A stretch of DNA of 64,000 bases from Saccharopolyspora shandongensis (GTDB lineage: Bacteria; Actinomycetota; Actinomycetes; Mycobacteriales; Pseudonocardiaceae), in the NCBI RefSeq assembly GCF_900106995.1, contig NZ_FNOK01000037.1:34587-98586 (forward strand), read 5' to 3'. This document shows positions 25,543 through 34,736 of the stretch, piece by piece. The first letter of the stretch is position 1. Every line of letters begins with the position of its first letter. The position numbers and the translations under genes are program-made. The notes beneath the pieces were generated by a model. The model was given only the letters and a program-made list of their open reading frames with translations, did not search any database and was not told where the DNA came from.

Positions 25543-27144
25543 GTGACCAGTCTGTTCGTCCGGTTCTACGGAGCGGGCCCAGTGCATCTGCTCGCGACGC
25601 TCGGGTGCTTCGGCCTCACCGCCTACGTCGTCGGCAAGGTCGTTGACGAATCCCTGTTCGGTTGGATGCTGGTGTGGTTCGGTGCAGCCGTCGTGGCTCA
25701 CGACCTCGTGCTGTTGCCTGTGTATGCGCTCGCCGATCGCGTGCTGGTCAAGGCTGAGCATGCGCGGCGACGATCTTCGCGCACACTGTCGGTAGTCAAT
25801 TACGTCCGTGTCCCCGTGTTGGCGTCAGGATTGCTGTTCCTTCTGTTCTTCCCTGGGATCGTCCGGCAGGGCACCGAGACGCACGTGGCCGCGTCTGGTT
25901 TGGATCAGCAGCCGTACTTGGGCCGCTGGCTGGCATTCACCGTTGCTGCCGTGGCGCTCAGCACGGCGATCTACTTCCTGCGTCTGGCACACGCCCGTCT
26001 CCGCCCGCAAGCCCGCAAAGCCCAGACGCTCACGCCGTACGAGGAAGGGCGCGTGGTGTCTGCCGCAACGGCTGAAGGATCCGACGCGCAGAGGTCCACA
26101 ATGCGCATTCTCATCACAGGTGGTGCCGGCTTCATCGGTTCCCACATCGCCGATCTCCTCCATTCCGAAGGTCACGAGGTGCGACTACTGGATGCGTTGC
26201 TGCCTGCCGCGCATGCCGGTAGTGCTCGCCCCGACTACCTCGGTGACTACGAGTTCGTCCAAGGCGACCTGGGAGAGCCCGTGGTGCTGCGTCAGGCGTT
26301 GGCGGGTGTCGACCTGGTGTGTCACCAGGCGGCGATGGTGGGCCTGGAAACCAGCGTGGCCGACATGCCGGACTACGTGATGTACAACGATCTCGGCACT
26401 GCCCGGCTGCTCGCCGCGATGGCCGAGGCCGGGATCGGTCGACTGGTGCTGGCCAGTTCGATGGTCGTCTACGGCGAAGGCCGGTACTCGTGCCCCGAGC
26501 ATGGTGTGGTCCGTCCCGGGCCGCGTACGGCCACCGATCTCGACCAGGGGATCTTCGAGCCCCGCTGCCCGCGCTGCGGTGGTCTGCTGGAGCCCGGAGT
26601 CGTCCCGGAAGACGCCCCGCTGGATCCGCGCAACACTTACGCCGCGACGAAACTGGCCCAGGAACACCTCGCCGCCGTGTGGGCCCGCTATACCGGCAGT
26701 TGCGCAGTCGGGCTGCGGTACCACAACGTCTACGGGCCTCGGATGCCGCGCAACACCCCGTACGCGGGGGTCGGATCGATCTTCCGTTCCGCGCTGGCGC
26801 GCGGCGAAGCTCCTCGCGTGTTCGAGGACGGGCGGCAACGGCGCGATTTCATCCACGTCCGCGACATCGCCAGAGCGAACCTGCTCGCCATGCGGCAGAC
26901 CAGCCCAGGGTTCAGCGCCTACAACGTGTGTTCAGGGCATCCGCACACGATCGGCGATATGGCCCGCTCGCTCGCCGAGTCCGCCGGCGGGCCGGAACCG
27001 GTCGTCACCGGGCAGTACCGGCTCGGCGACGTCCGGCACATCGTGGCCGATCCCGGTTTGGCCCGCGCCGAGCTGGGATTCGAGGCCGAGGTCGATTTCC
27101 AGCAGGGGATGACCGAGTTCGGCAAGGCCGAACTCCGCGAGTGA
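25543..27144 (+). CDS. Four-span membrane domain read in frame into an NAD-dependent epimerase/dehydratase
   Basis: From GTG 25543 (GAAGGAG upstream) an unbroken 533-codon frame encodes a membrane part (residues 1-186: LFVRFYGAGPVHLLATLGCF; LFGWMLVWFGAAVVAHDLVL; VPVLASGLLFLLFFPGIV; LAFTVAAVALSTAIYFL), then MRILITGGAGFIGSHIADLL, a classic extended SDR. The epimerase has VVYGEGRYSC, a CPRCGG zinc-ribbon-like insert, and the NTYAATK catalytic Tyr-Lys. No stop separates the parts. ATG 26101, with AGAGG six bases before it, could also start a separate 347-residue epimerase. Homologous loci usually encode the two as separate proteins, so this is either a fusion or lost stop with internal initiation. 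Likely role: nucleotide-sugar or surface-glycan chemistry. Confidence 0.75.
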   Translation: MTSLFVRFYGAGPVHLLATLGCFGLTAYVVGKVVDESLFGWMLVWFGAAVVAHDLVLLPVYALADRVLVKAEHARRRSSRTLSVVNYVRVPVLASGLLFLLFFPGIVRQGTETHVAASGLDQQPYLGRWLAFTVAAVALSTAIYFLRLAHARLRPQARKAQTLTPYEEGRVVSAATAEGSDAQRSTMRILITGGAGFIGSHIADLLHSEGHEVRLLDALLPAAHAGSARPDYLGDYEFVQGDLGEPVVLRQALAGVDLVCHQAAMVGLETSVADMPDYVMYNDLGTARLLAAMAEAGIGRLVLASSMVVYGEGRYSCPEHGVVRPGPRTATDLDQGIFEPRCPRCGGLLEPGVVPEDAPLDPRNTYAATKLAQEHLAAVWARYTGSCAVGLRYHNVYGPRMPRNTPYAGVGSIFRSALARGEAPRVFEDGRQRRDFIHVRDIARANLLAMRQTSPGFSAYNVCSGHPHTIGDMARSLAESAGGPEPVVTGQYRLGDVRHIVADPGLARAELGFEAEVDFQQGMTEFGKAELRE

Positions 27145-27387
27145 CGGCTACCTGCCGAACGCCTCGGGTGCGATGCCATGAACCTGGGTGTCGACGTCGA
27201 TCAAGGCGAGTCGGCCGGGATCCCGCAATGCGACCGTGAGCGCGCCTGATCCGGCATCCACGGCTGCTCCTTCGGAATCGCCGGACGGCGGCGGGAGCAG
27301 GGTTCCCGCCGGTGCCGCGTGCGGTGCAGGAGCCTGTTCAGGTTCTGCTGGTAAGCACCGACAAATACACGCTCACCGGCCGACGTC

Positions 27388-27870
27388 GCCCTTGCCGATA
27401 ACCTCATCCGCCTTGGTCCGAGGCGATGTCCGGGTAGGTCGACCATAGTCGCTCGAGCGGACGCTTTCGCCGTTGTCGAGCACCACGGCATGGTGACCGA
27501 CTGTGCTGCTGCGACTGGCCTACCTGGGCCTAACGAATGCGTTCGCCATGCTGCGCCTGCTACCGATGAGTGACCGGGACAAGGACGTGGAGATCCTGGC
27601 CCTGCGCCATCAGATTGCGGTGCTGGAACGCCAACTCGGCAAGAACAGGGTGCGGTTCACTCCGAGCGATCGAGCGTTCCTGGCGGCGCTGCTGCACCGG
27701 CTGCCGCTGGAGGTGTTGCGTCGGCTTCGGCTGCTGGTGCGTCCGGACACGGTGCCGCGCTGGCACCGCGACCTGGTCGCACGCCGTCACGCGACCATCT
27801 CCAAACCGAAGCGCCCAGGACGACCGCGCACCGTCCGAGCTTTGGTGCTGCGCCTTGCCGCAAATGGGCG
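27388..27870 (+). pseudogene. IS transposase/integrase remnant, copy B
   Basis: From GTG 27503: LLRLAYLGLTNAFAMLRLLP, then VEILALRHQIAVLERQLGKN, RWHRDLVARRHATISKPKRP and RPRTVRALVLRLA, where homology stops; the frame runs on as noise to 28108. The match to copy A at 910-1424 begins at 27388 in both copies, well before the coding start. The DDE catalytic domain is lost. Copy B has fewer deletions than copy A. 27145-27387 shows no recognisable gene. Confidence 0.7.
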
Positions 27871-28023
27871 ACGACCTGGGGAAACCATCCGGTTGCCCGT
27901 GGGACAAGCGCCACGGGCCGTTCTCCGCGAGGCGGATGACTTCGGCGCCCGCGGGTGCGCAGGCCGGCGGTTGCAGCCTGCCTCTCCGGCTGATGCGCCG
28001 AAACCGGTGTGGCACTTGTTGTG

Positions 28024-30210
28024 TCAGTCGTTGTGGAGCACGTACGACCAGGCGGGCTGGTCACCGCCTGTCTCGTCGACTTCGACCAGTGCTCTCAGGA
28101 CCCAATAGGTGATCTGCTCTCGCTCGGAACTGGCCGGGGGCAGAATGCTCCGCGTACGCAGCCCGATGACGTACAGAGCGACCATGGTGAGGAAATCCAC
28201 GAGGCTGTGCGCGGAGGGAAGGCCGGCGAGGCGATCCTGGCCCGGCTCCGCGGGAACGCGCAGGACATGTCCGGTGGGGCCGTCGATGACGAGCTTGCCG
28301 CCCATCCACTTGCCGATCTGGAAGAAGGGCCCGCTTTCGGGGACGGGCTCGATTCCCCCGGGCCAGGAGGGCAGCTCGTCGAGAATTCCGATCCCCCAGC
28401 TGCCGAACGGGAAAAGCCCCATGGCCCCCTCCATCATGTACGGCAGACCGAAATCGAGGAGGAGTTCGCGCGTCGCCGCGTGGGTGAGCCGATCCGGAAG
28501 GTCCTCGACCTCGATGGGATAGAGCGCGTCCTCGCCGAACAGAGCGATGAGGTCCTCGTGGCTCGGCGCCGGCGAGTCGATCGGACTGCACGGGCCCGCG
28601 TCCGCGTAGTCCCAGCTCAGGGGTTGCTGCGAGGCGCCGAAGTCGGAGATGTTCACGCCGTCCGCGGGCTTGATGACGATCAGTCCCAAGTCTCCTGCGA
28701 AGACGACGACTTCCCCCACGGCCAGCGGCTCGCAGGGCAGCATGAAAGCGCGCTTGTTTCGTCGGGGCGACGACGAGGCGAACAGTTCTTGGACACGAGA
28801 AGGCGCGACGGAGCCGCTCCCGGGGGACGCGGGCCAGGTGAGGTCTGCACGATGCTCCGCCGGAATCTCGTCGTGTTCCCAAGGGTGGGCGACACGCTCT
28901 CCCGTCTCCACGTCCCAGATCGAGACGAACGGCTGCTGCGCACCGTCCACCGTCCGCTGCTGCAAACCGGCGATGGCGGGTCGCCCCTGCCAGCGCACCT
29001 CCGCCAGGGCGGCAAATCTCCCGGCCCGCAGGTAGCGCACGTGATAGCCACCCGGCGGCCGCCAATGGGCCCACTTGACCTGCCAGGGCAGTGTCACACC
29101 AGAGGTGGCGACAGCGGACGCGAATTCGAGATCGTCGCGCGAAAGCGCCATCAAGTGCAGCCACGAAGCCCACTCTGCCTGGTGCCGCGGTGTGACTCCC
29201 CACCCCCACAGATGAATCGCGTCGGCGGCAGCCGTGTTTCCGGAGATGATGAAGCTGATGCTTCGTGCCGCGTCCATGAGTGCCGTTTGCGGCAGATTGG
29301 CGATGACGCGTCCGTCCCGAAGAACTTCGTCGAAGGTTCCTGCCTGTACGGCGTGCATGGCGAGCCCAGTGGCCGCGTACAGGCCGACGGCACCGCCTTC
29401 GGCCCACCCCTCGGGGTGGCGAAAATCCGAAGCCGAGCGCATCAGCCAACCAGCCAACTGCTCATGGACGCTGGAGAGTTCGGCAGATTCGACCTCCTGG
29501 CGCAAGGTCTCGGCCAGGCCCTCGTCCACGAAGGAAACCCCGAGAGGTCCCAGCCGAAGAATTTCGGGCCTTTCCCTCGCGAATTCAGCGAGTTCGTCCT
29601 CGGATGCCGCTTCACCGGTCAGCGCGGTGACAAGTCGGGCCCAGACGGGGACGGGTGCGAAGCGGGGCTCGGCCAGTGTCAACGCCCGCACGGCAACGGA
29701 CTCCTTTACCGCCGGCGGATGCTCGACGGCTGCCGCGGACAGCCGAAACACCGCTCTGGGATAAACGTGGGCCGGCAGCAACTCGGGAACCACGTGGACC
29801 ACCACGCCCAACTCGCCACGCGCCAGCCGCGGAAGGGTCGAGGTCACCAACCGCTCGGCCTCGTGCGACCGCCGTGTCGGCCCGGCACGGTGGGCGTTGA
29901 CGACCAGCAGCAACCGCTCCTCGGGCCACGAGCCGAGCGCGAAACGCCAGTCGTCCCGCTCGTCCGCGGACAGATCGACGCCGAGTGCCGCAAGGGCCTG
30001 CTGCATGACCTGCTCGGCGGTGAGGCCGGTGGCGTCGACGAGAACACTCCCCGGTACGTCCTCGTGCACTCGCTGCATGACGGCCCCGGCATCGACACCG
30101 ACCGGGGCGACGACGTAGGCAGCGCTGCCGCCCCGTCCACCGGCACGCCACCATGCGCCCACGCGACCGGGCACTCCTTCCGCGGGAATGCCCACCGATG
30201 CCACTGTCAC
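28024..30210 (-). CDS. Large SUKH-4-type immunity-like protein with N-terminal ATPase-like region
   Basis: About 728 residues. The N-terminal 200 residues resemble a degenerate STAND/AAA-like segment (ERLLLVVNAHRAGPTRRSHE) without a clear P-loop. The middle (LYAATGLAMHAVQ; IHLWGWGVTPRHQAEWASWL) is helical, then a beta-propeller-like WRPPGGYHVRYLRAGRFAAL. The last 180 residues match the SUKH-4 domain (LPDRLTHAATRELLLDFGLP, GKWMGGKLVIDG, DFLTMVALYVIG). SUKH proteins neutralise polymorphic toxins or act in phage-related conflict. No toxin gene is adjacent. The start is unsure: GTG 30210 follows GAGGAG; GTG 30228 is also open. It is the last gene of a three-gene minus-strand set. Confidence 0.75.
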   Translation of the reverse strand: MTVASVGIPAEGVPGRVGAWWRAGGRGGSAAYVVAPVGVDAGAVMQRVHEDVPGSVLVDATGLTAEQVMQQALAALGVDLSADERDDWRFALGSWPEERLLLVVNAHRAGPTRRSHEAERLVTSTLPRLARGELGVVVHVVPELLPAHVYPRAVFRLSAAAVEHPPAVKESVAVRALTLAEPRFAPVPVWARLVTALTGEAASEDELAEFARERPEILRLGPLGVSFVDEGLAETLRQEVESAELSSVHEQLAGWLMRSASDFRHPEGWAEGGAVGLYAATGLAMHAVQAGTFDEVLRDGRVIANLPQTALMDAARSISFIISGNTAAADAIHLWGWGVTPRHQAEWASWLHLMALSRDDLEFASAVATSGVTLPWQVKWAHWRPPGGYHVRYLRAGRFAALAEVRWQGRPAIAGLQQRTVDGAQQPFVSIWDVETGERVAHPWEHDEIPAEHRADLTWPASPGSGSVAPSRVQELFASSSPRRNKRAFMLPCEPLAVGEVVVFAGDLGLIVIKPADGVNISDFGASQQPLSWDYADAGPCSPIDSPAPSHEDLIALFGEDALYPIEVEDLPDRLTHAATRELLLDFGLPYMMEGAMGLFPFGSWGIGILDELPSWPGGIEPVPESGPFFQIGKWMGGKLVIDGPTGHVLRVPAEPGQDRLAGLPSAHSLVDFLTMVALYVIGLRTRSILPPASSEREQITYWVLRALVEVDETGGDQPAWSYVLHND

Positions 30211-30488
30211 GTCGCTCCTCGTCGCCACCGCTACCGAACTCGATCACAGTAGTGGGAGCGCGCTCGGGGATCGGTGCCTGTGCGGGGAAGCTGGCAGGGG
30301 GGTTCGGCCTACGCGGGGAGTTCGCCGACCCAGCCGCCGATGCTCGGCAGGCTGGGCATTCTCGTGGCAAGTTCGGTAGTCGTCGGCCGCGATCCCGGGG
30401 ATATTCGGGCGTGAACGCGTGCAGAGTTGGGCGCAGGGTTCCGCTGGTATCGCACGCCCGTTCATGGCCGAGGTAGATCTTGATGAAT

Positions 30489-30770
30489 TTAACGGTCAGC
30501 GGCTGGGGAAGTCGCGACGCGGCGCAGCATCACGATCCAGTCGTCCTCGCTCGGCCAACCCGTCAAGTCGGTGAGCTGCCACGTCTCGTCGCCCACGGGG
30601 AAGGTCTCGCCAATTCGGAGGGTGTGATTCTGCTCCTCGGTGGTGACGGTCACGAGTCGAACCCTGACCGATGCGTCGGACTCCCTGTAGATATCGTTCA
30701 CTGAGAAGCTGGCGTTCTGCATATTTCGCTGAATTCCGTGCCAGAGGCCAATCGTGTCGGCACTGCTCAT
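30489..30770 (-). CDS. DUF6406-like small protein
   Basis: 93 residues, beta-rich: VRVRLVTVTTEEQNHTLRIG, ETFPVGDETWQLTDL and DDWIVMLRRV. The pattern is that of a small conserved Streptomyces/Pseudonocardiaceae family (DUF6406 by my recollection) often found near SUKH-type genes. The ATG at 30770 follows GGAGG at seven bases. It sits between the hypothetical gene at 30842 and the SUKH-4-like gene, in the same direction. Function unknown. Confidence 0.65.
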   Translation of the reverse strand: MSSADTIGLWHGIQRNMQNASFSVNDIYRESDASVRVRLVTVTTEEQNHTLRIGETFPVGDETWQLTDLTGWPSEDDWIVMLRRVATSPAADR

Positions 30771-30841
30771 GTCTCATCCTCCAAAGACGTGTACTGCTTG
30801 CTGCAGTATTGCGGCCCTTCTGATCTCTCAACTCTGTTGTT

Positions 30842-31210
30842 TCACAGTGCTGTATCAGACATCCGGTCCAAAGCCTTCCAGCCCTCAGGTGGGCCGTCCC
30901 AGCCATTAGGCCGGCGCAGGCTGCGGTACAGCTCGATCGCGGAGTCCGGCGGAAAGTTGGGGACATGGGTGACGGCTCCGTCGCTTTTGGAGATCACCAT
31001 GTGACTGCCACCCAACGGCACCTGAGTGCCGGGCGGCGGCGGGGGCATGACGGCGTGGACGAGGAAGCCGATGTCGAACTCAGCCACGTGCAACGGCGCC
31101 GGGTTTCCTTCCAGATCCAGCACTTCGAATCGGGTGCGAGCGGCAGCCAACGCCTCCTCGGCAGTGGCGGGGATGGGCTGCACCGGTTCCGGCGCGCCGG
31201 AATGCGACAT
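30842..31210 (-). CDS. Conserved hypothetical, immunity-35/YrhB-like
   Basis: 122 residues. The core LGGSHMVISKSDGAVTHVPN then PPDSAIELYRSLRR has the strand-loop-strand ending seen in Imm35/YrhB-type proteins, where a GG or GS turn precedes a strand and a late Tyr helix. The ATG at 31210 follows GGAGAG. It is the first gene of the SUKH-4-like cassette, with 71 bp to the next. The family match is by pattern only; a different small beta fold is possible. Confidence 0.5.
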   Translation of the reverse strand: MSHSGAPEPVQPIPATAEEALAAARTRFEVLDLEGNPAPLHVAEFDIGFLVHAVMPPPPPGTQVPLGGSHMVISKSDGAVTHVPNFPPDSAIELYRSLRRPNGWDGPPEGWKALDRMSDTAL

Positions 31211-31342
31211 GGACTCTCTCCTATCGATGAAGGGACGAACAGTCGACCCTAGTGCCGTGACCGGAAACGATCATCGGTTGGTGCTGACTGGCCTCGTGCC
31301 GATTGGATGTGACGGCATGTCCGATCGGCGCGGGGAGGCGCG

Positions 31343-32458
31343 ATGGCAGAGCCGGTCAGGGTTCGCAGGCTGACTGAGCAGGAGGGGCAGAAGCTGCAGC
31401 GGATCGTGCGGCGGGGCAGTACCAGCACGGTGCGCTTCCGCAGGGCGATGATGCTGTTGGCCTCGCGGGTGGAAACACAGTGCCGGTGATCGCGAATCTC
31501 GTGCAGGCGGACGAGGACACCGTCCGTGACGTGATCCACCGCTTCAACGAGATCGGGCTCTCCTGCCTGGACCCTCGATGGGCGGGAGGCCGTCCCCGCC
31601 TGCTTGACGCCGACGACGAGGACTTCGTTATCGAGACGGCCACCACCCGCCCCACCAGACTCGGCAAGCCCTTCACCAGGTGGTCGGTCCGCAAGCTCGC
31701 CGACCATCTGCGGCGCAACGTCGCTCGTCGGATACGGATCGGCCGCGAGGCCCTGCGGTGCTTACTGGCCCGCCGGGGCGTGACGTTCCAGCGCACCAAG
31801 ACGTGGAAGGAGTCCACCGACCCGGACTTCGACGCCAAGCTGGACCGGATCGAGTACGCGCTGACCGAGCGCCCCGACCGCACCTTCGCCTTCGACGAGT
31901 TCGGGCCGCTTGGCATCCGCCCGACCGCCGGCTCCTGCTGGGCCGAGCGAGGCAAGCCGGACCGGGTGCCGGCGACCTTCCACCGCACCCACGGCGTCAC
32001 CTACTCCCATGGCTGCTACTCGGTCGGCGACGACACCCTGTGGGGCATCAACCGGGGACGCAAGGGCATCGGCCCCTCCTGGGCCGCGCTCAAGAGCATC
32101 CGGGCGGCCCGTCCGGACGGCGCCCCGATCTACGTGATCCTGGACAACCTGTCCGCCCACAAGAACTGGCGCATCCTGCGCTGGGCGGCCCGGAACAAGG
32201 TCGAGCTGTGCTTCACCCCGACGAACGCGTCCTGGGCGAACCCGATCGAGGCGCACTTCGGGCCGCTGCGGCAGTTCACCCTCGCCAACTCGAACCATCC
32301 CAACCACACCGTCCAAACCCCAGTTGCACCGCTACCTGCGCTGGCGCAACCAGAACGCCCGTCACCCCGACGTCCTGACCGCCCAACGACGCGAACGCGC
32401 CCGCATCCGCAGCGAGAAGGGCATCCGCTGGGGCCGCCCCCGCGCCCAAGCAGCCTGA
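31343..32458 (+). pseudogene. IS630-family transposase, frameshifted twice
   Basis: Frame 1 reads AEPVRVRRLTEQEGQ to FRRAMMLLAS, then phase is lost near 31470. Frame 2 carries most of the protein (PRWAGGRPRLL; FAFDEFGPLGIRP with the first catalytic Asp; VILDNLSAHKN with the second; FTPTNASWANPIEAHFGPLR with the third acidic residue). Near 32320 phase changes again before LHRYLRWRNQNARHPDVLTA, ending at TGA 32456-32458. Each break is consistent with loss of one base. All three catalytic acidic residues remain, so decay is recent or apparent only. Confidence 0.85.
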
Positions 32459-32533
32459 TCACCCCAACCGGCGCACCCTCAAAGCGCACTAGCTGGAAGG
32501 GGTTGCCCTCTTCCCTCGCGATACGGTGCTGCG

Positions 32534-33190
32534 ATGTCTCGATCAGTCGAAACCGGATCAGTGTTGTCTCCCGTCACCGCGGACGACGTCGACCTGGCCG
32601 TGCGGCTCGCCGTGGGCATCCTTCGGGACGCACCCCCGGAGGGGTGGGGCGGCAAGGCCGGTTCGCTGGAGTGGGACTGCTGGGAGACCGCCGAGCACCT
32701 CGCCAACGACCTGTTCTACTACGCCGTGCAGCTGGGGCCGCAGAGCCCACCGCTGGACACCCATGTGCCTTTCGCGTTGAGCCAGAAGAGGCCGGACGGA
32801 CCCGCGAAATTCCTCTTCGCGGACCGTGCTGCGGGTCCGGCCGGCCTGGTGCAGGTGCTGGAGGCGTGCGGCGCGCTGCTGGTCGCCATGGTGCGTACCA
32901 CGCCGCCCCAGGTCCGCGCCCACCACGGCGCCGGGGTGTCGGACCCCGAAGGCTTCGCGGCGATGGGGGTGGTAGAGACGCTGGTACACATGCACGATCT
33001 GGCGGAAGGCTTCGGGCTTGCCTGGACCCCGCCCTCCGCTCTCTGCTCGCGGGTGCTCGCCCGTCTGTTTCCAGAGGCTCCGGACGGCGCGGATCCCTGG
33101 CTCACCCTGTTGTGGGCCACCGGCCGCGCCGAACTGCCGGGGCACCCTCGTCTCACCACGTGGCGCTGGGCCAGCACACCGCGGTCATAG
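32534..33190 (+). CDS. DinB/mycothiol-dependent maleylpyruvate-isomerase-like protein
   Basis: 218 residues of a four-helix-bundle type: DDVDLAVRLAVGILRDAP, then WDCWETAEHLANDLFYYAVQ, in which the Trp-x3-Ala-x-His pattern gives the first metal-binding His; VVETLVHMHDLAEGFGL supplies later His ligands. The ending LLWATGRAELPGHP matches the actinobacterial maleylpyruvate-isomerase-N family. These use a metal and mycothiol for isomerase or transferase reactions. It stands alone between two broken IS elements. 33191-33391 shows nothing coding. Confidence 0.7.
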   Translation: MSRSVETGSVLSPVTADDVDLAVRLAVGILRDAPPEGWGGKAGSLEWDCWETAEHLANDLFYYAVQLGPQSPPLDTHVPFALSQKRPDGPAKFLFADRAAGPAGLVQVLEACGALLVAMVRTTPPQVRAHHGAGVSDPEGFAAMGVVETLVHMHDLAEGFGLAWTPPSALCSRVLARLFPEAPDGADPWLTLLWATGRAELPGHPRLTTWRWASTPRS

Positions 33191-33466
33191 GAGCGGATCT
33201 GCTTCAGCCGCGGCCAGGCTGATGATCGTGCCCTTACCGCGGCGAGAGCGCACCAGGCCACCCGTCCCAACCGGCAACCCGGCGAACCTATGCGGTCACG
33301 GCACTCGCTACAACGGCACGCGGTCTCCTCGCCCGAGAGTCGGTCGTGGATGGGCTGAATGGGTGGCAGTACGTGTATGCCCGTCACTGTCGGGGCTTCA
33401 CCCCGGGTGTTGGACACCTGACACACTTGGATCTTGATGGTCCGGGTGGACTGGAGTCCTGCACAG

Positions 33467-33784
33467 ATGGTCATGAAGCACTACCCGCCGGAGTTCAAAG
33501 CTGAAGCGGTCGCGCTCTACCGGTCTCGCCCTGGTGCGACGATCGCCGCGGTGGCCGCTGATCTCGGGGTCAACGCCGAGACGTTGCGGAGCTGGATCCG
33601 GATCGATGACCGACGAGGCGCCGGACCGCGTAACGAGACCACGGAAACCTCAGCGGCCGCACCGGCTTCCGGCACGCTGGAGAGCGAGAATGCCGCGCTG
33701 CGCAAGCGGGTCCGCGAGTTGGAAGAGGAACGCGAGATCCTGCGCAAGGCGGCCAAGTATTTCGCCGGGGAGACGCGCTGGTGA
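33467..33784 (+). CDS. IS3 transposase OrfA (HTH protein)
   Basis: 105 residues. HTH segment YPPEFKAEAVALYRSRPGAT then AAVAADLGVNAETLRSWI; C-terminal leucine-zipper coiled coil LESENAALRKRVRELEEERE then ILRKAAKYFAGE. The stop at 33784 overlaps the OrfB ATG at 33781 (ATGA-like), where programmed frameshifting normally makes OrfAB. Confidence 0.88.
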   Translation: MVMKHYPPEFKAEAVALYRSRPGATIAAVAADLGVNAETLRSWIRIDDRRGAGPRNETTETSAAAPASGTLESENAALRKRVRELEEEREILRKAAKYFAGETRW

Positions 33785-34685
33785 ACCGCTTCCAGTTCGT
33801 CGCCGACCATCAGCGCCGTTACGGCGTGAAGCGGTTGTGCCAGGTCATCGGTGTCGCGCGGTCCAGCTTCTACCACTGGAAAGCCACCGCGGCGGACCGA
33901 GCAGCTCGTAGTGCTGCCGATGATCGTCTGGCGGCGCGCATCCGCGTGGTGCACCGGGAATCAGGCGGCACCTACGGCGTTCCGCGCATCACCGCCGAAC
34001 TGCGGGAGGCTGGGCACCTGGTCAACCACAAGCGGGTCGCCCGGGTCATGCACGGGATCGGGCTTTCCGGGCTGCGGCTGCGTCGCCGGCACCGCACCAC
34101 GATCGGCGACCCCGCGGCGGCCAAGGCCCCTGATCTGATCCGGCGGGACTTCACCGCCGAGGCGCCGAACACCCACTATGTCGGTGACATCACCTATCTG
34201 CCGATCGCTGACGGGACGTTCTGTTCTGCTACCTGGCGACCGTGATGGACCTGTGCTCGCGCCGGCTGGTCGGCTGGGCTATCGCCGATCACATGCGCAC
34301 CGAGCTGGTCATCGACGCCCTGCGGGCCGCCGAACGCACCCGGGGCAGCCTGGCCGGCGCGATCTTTCACGCCGATCACGGGGCGCAGTACACCTCTCGG
34401 GCGTTCGCCGACGCTTGCCGGGAAGCTGGAGTGACCCAGTCCATGGGTGCGGTGGGAAGCTCTGCGGACAACGCCGCCGCCGAGAGCCTGAGCGCGGCCT
34501 TCAAGCGTGAGACCCTTCAGGGCGCCCGGTGGTGGGACAGTGAACGTGACGCGCGGCTGGCCGCGTTCGGCTGGCTTCACCGCTACAACACCCGTCGTCG
34601 TCATTCCTATCTCGGTCAGCGATCCCCGATTGCCTACGAGGACAGTCTGATCCCGTCATCGGCTACGCTGCCCGAAGCCGCATAA
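33781..34685 (+). pseudogene. IS3 transposase OrfB (rve/DDE integrase), broken by 5-bp duplication
   Basis: N-part: NRFQFVADHQRRYGVKRLCQ, HTH_21 YGVPRITAELREAG, then first catalytic Asp in YVGDITYLP. After ADGTFC the frame goes to a premature stop because TTCTG occurs twice in tandem at 34219-34228. Removing one copy restores TFCYLATVMDLCSRRLVGWA and the rest of the DDE domain (FHADHGAQYTS, second Asp; ESLSAAFKRETL, Glu). The tail YNTRRRHSYLGQRSPIAYE is intact. Confidence 0.9.
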
Positions 34686-34736
34686 CCCCGTGTCCAACAT
34701 CCGGGGGCAAGGCCCAGGCTTGGGTAGTGCCTTGAT

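Larger units (their letters stand above)
33392..34715 (+). mobile_element. IS3-family insertion sequence, inactivated
   Basis: About 1.32 kb bounded by imperfect 26-bp inverted repeats: 33392-33417 (core GGGTGTTGGACAC) and 34690-34715 (core GTGTCCAACATCC). It contains orfA and orfB in the usual -1/overlapping layout. No target-site duplication is obvious beside the repeats. The orfB frame is broken by a 5-bp tandem duplication (34219-34228). Confidence 0.85.

Noticed and set aside
28009..30252. Open frame of 747 codons opposite the SUKH-4-like gene
   Set aside because: Antisense shadow; the minus-strand frame has a ribosome site, a known C-terminal domain and operon context.
33781..34685. 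Programmed frameshift in IS3 orfB
   Set aside because: The break is an exact 5-bp duplication inside the catalytic domain, not at the orfA/orfB junction where programmed slippage occurs.
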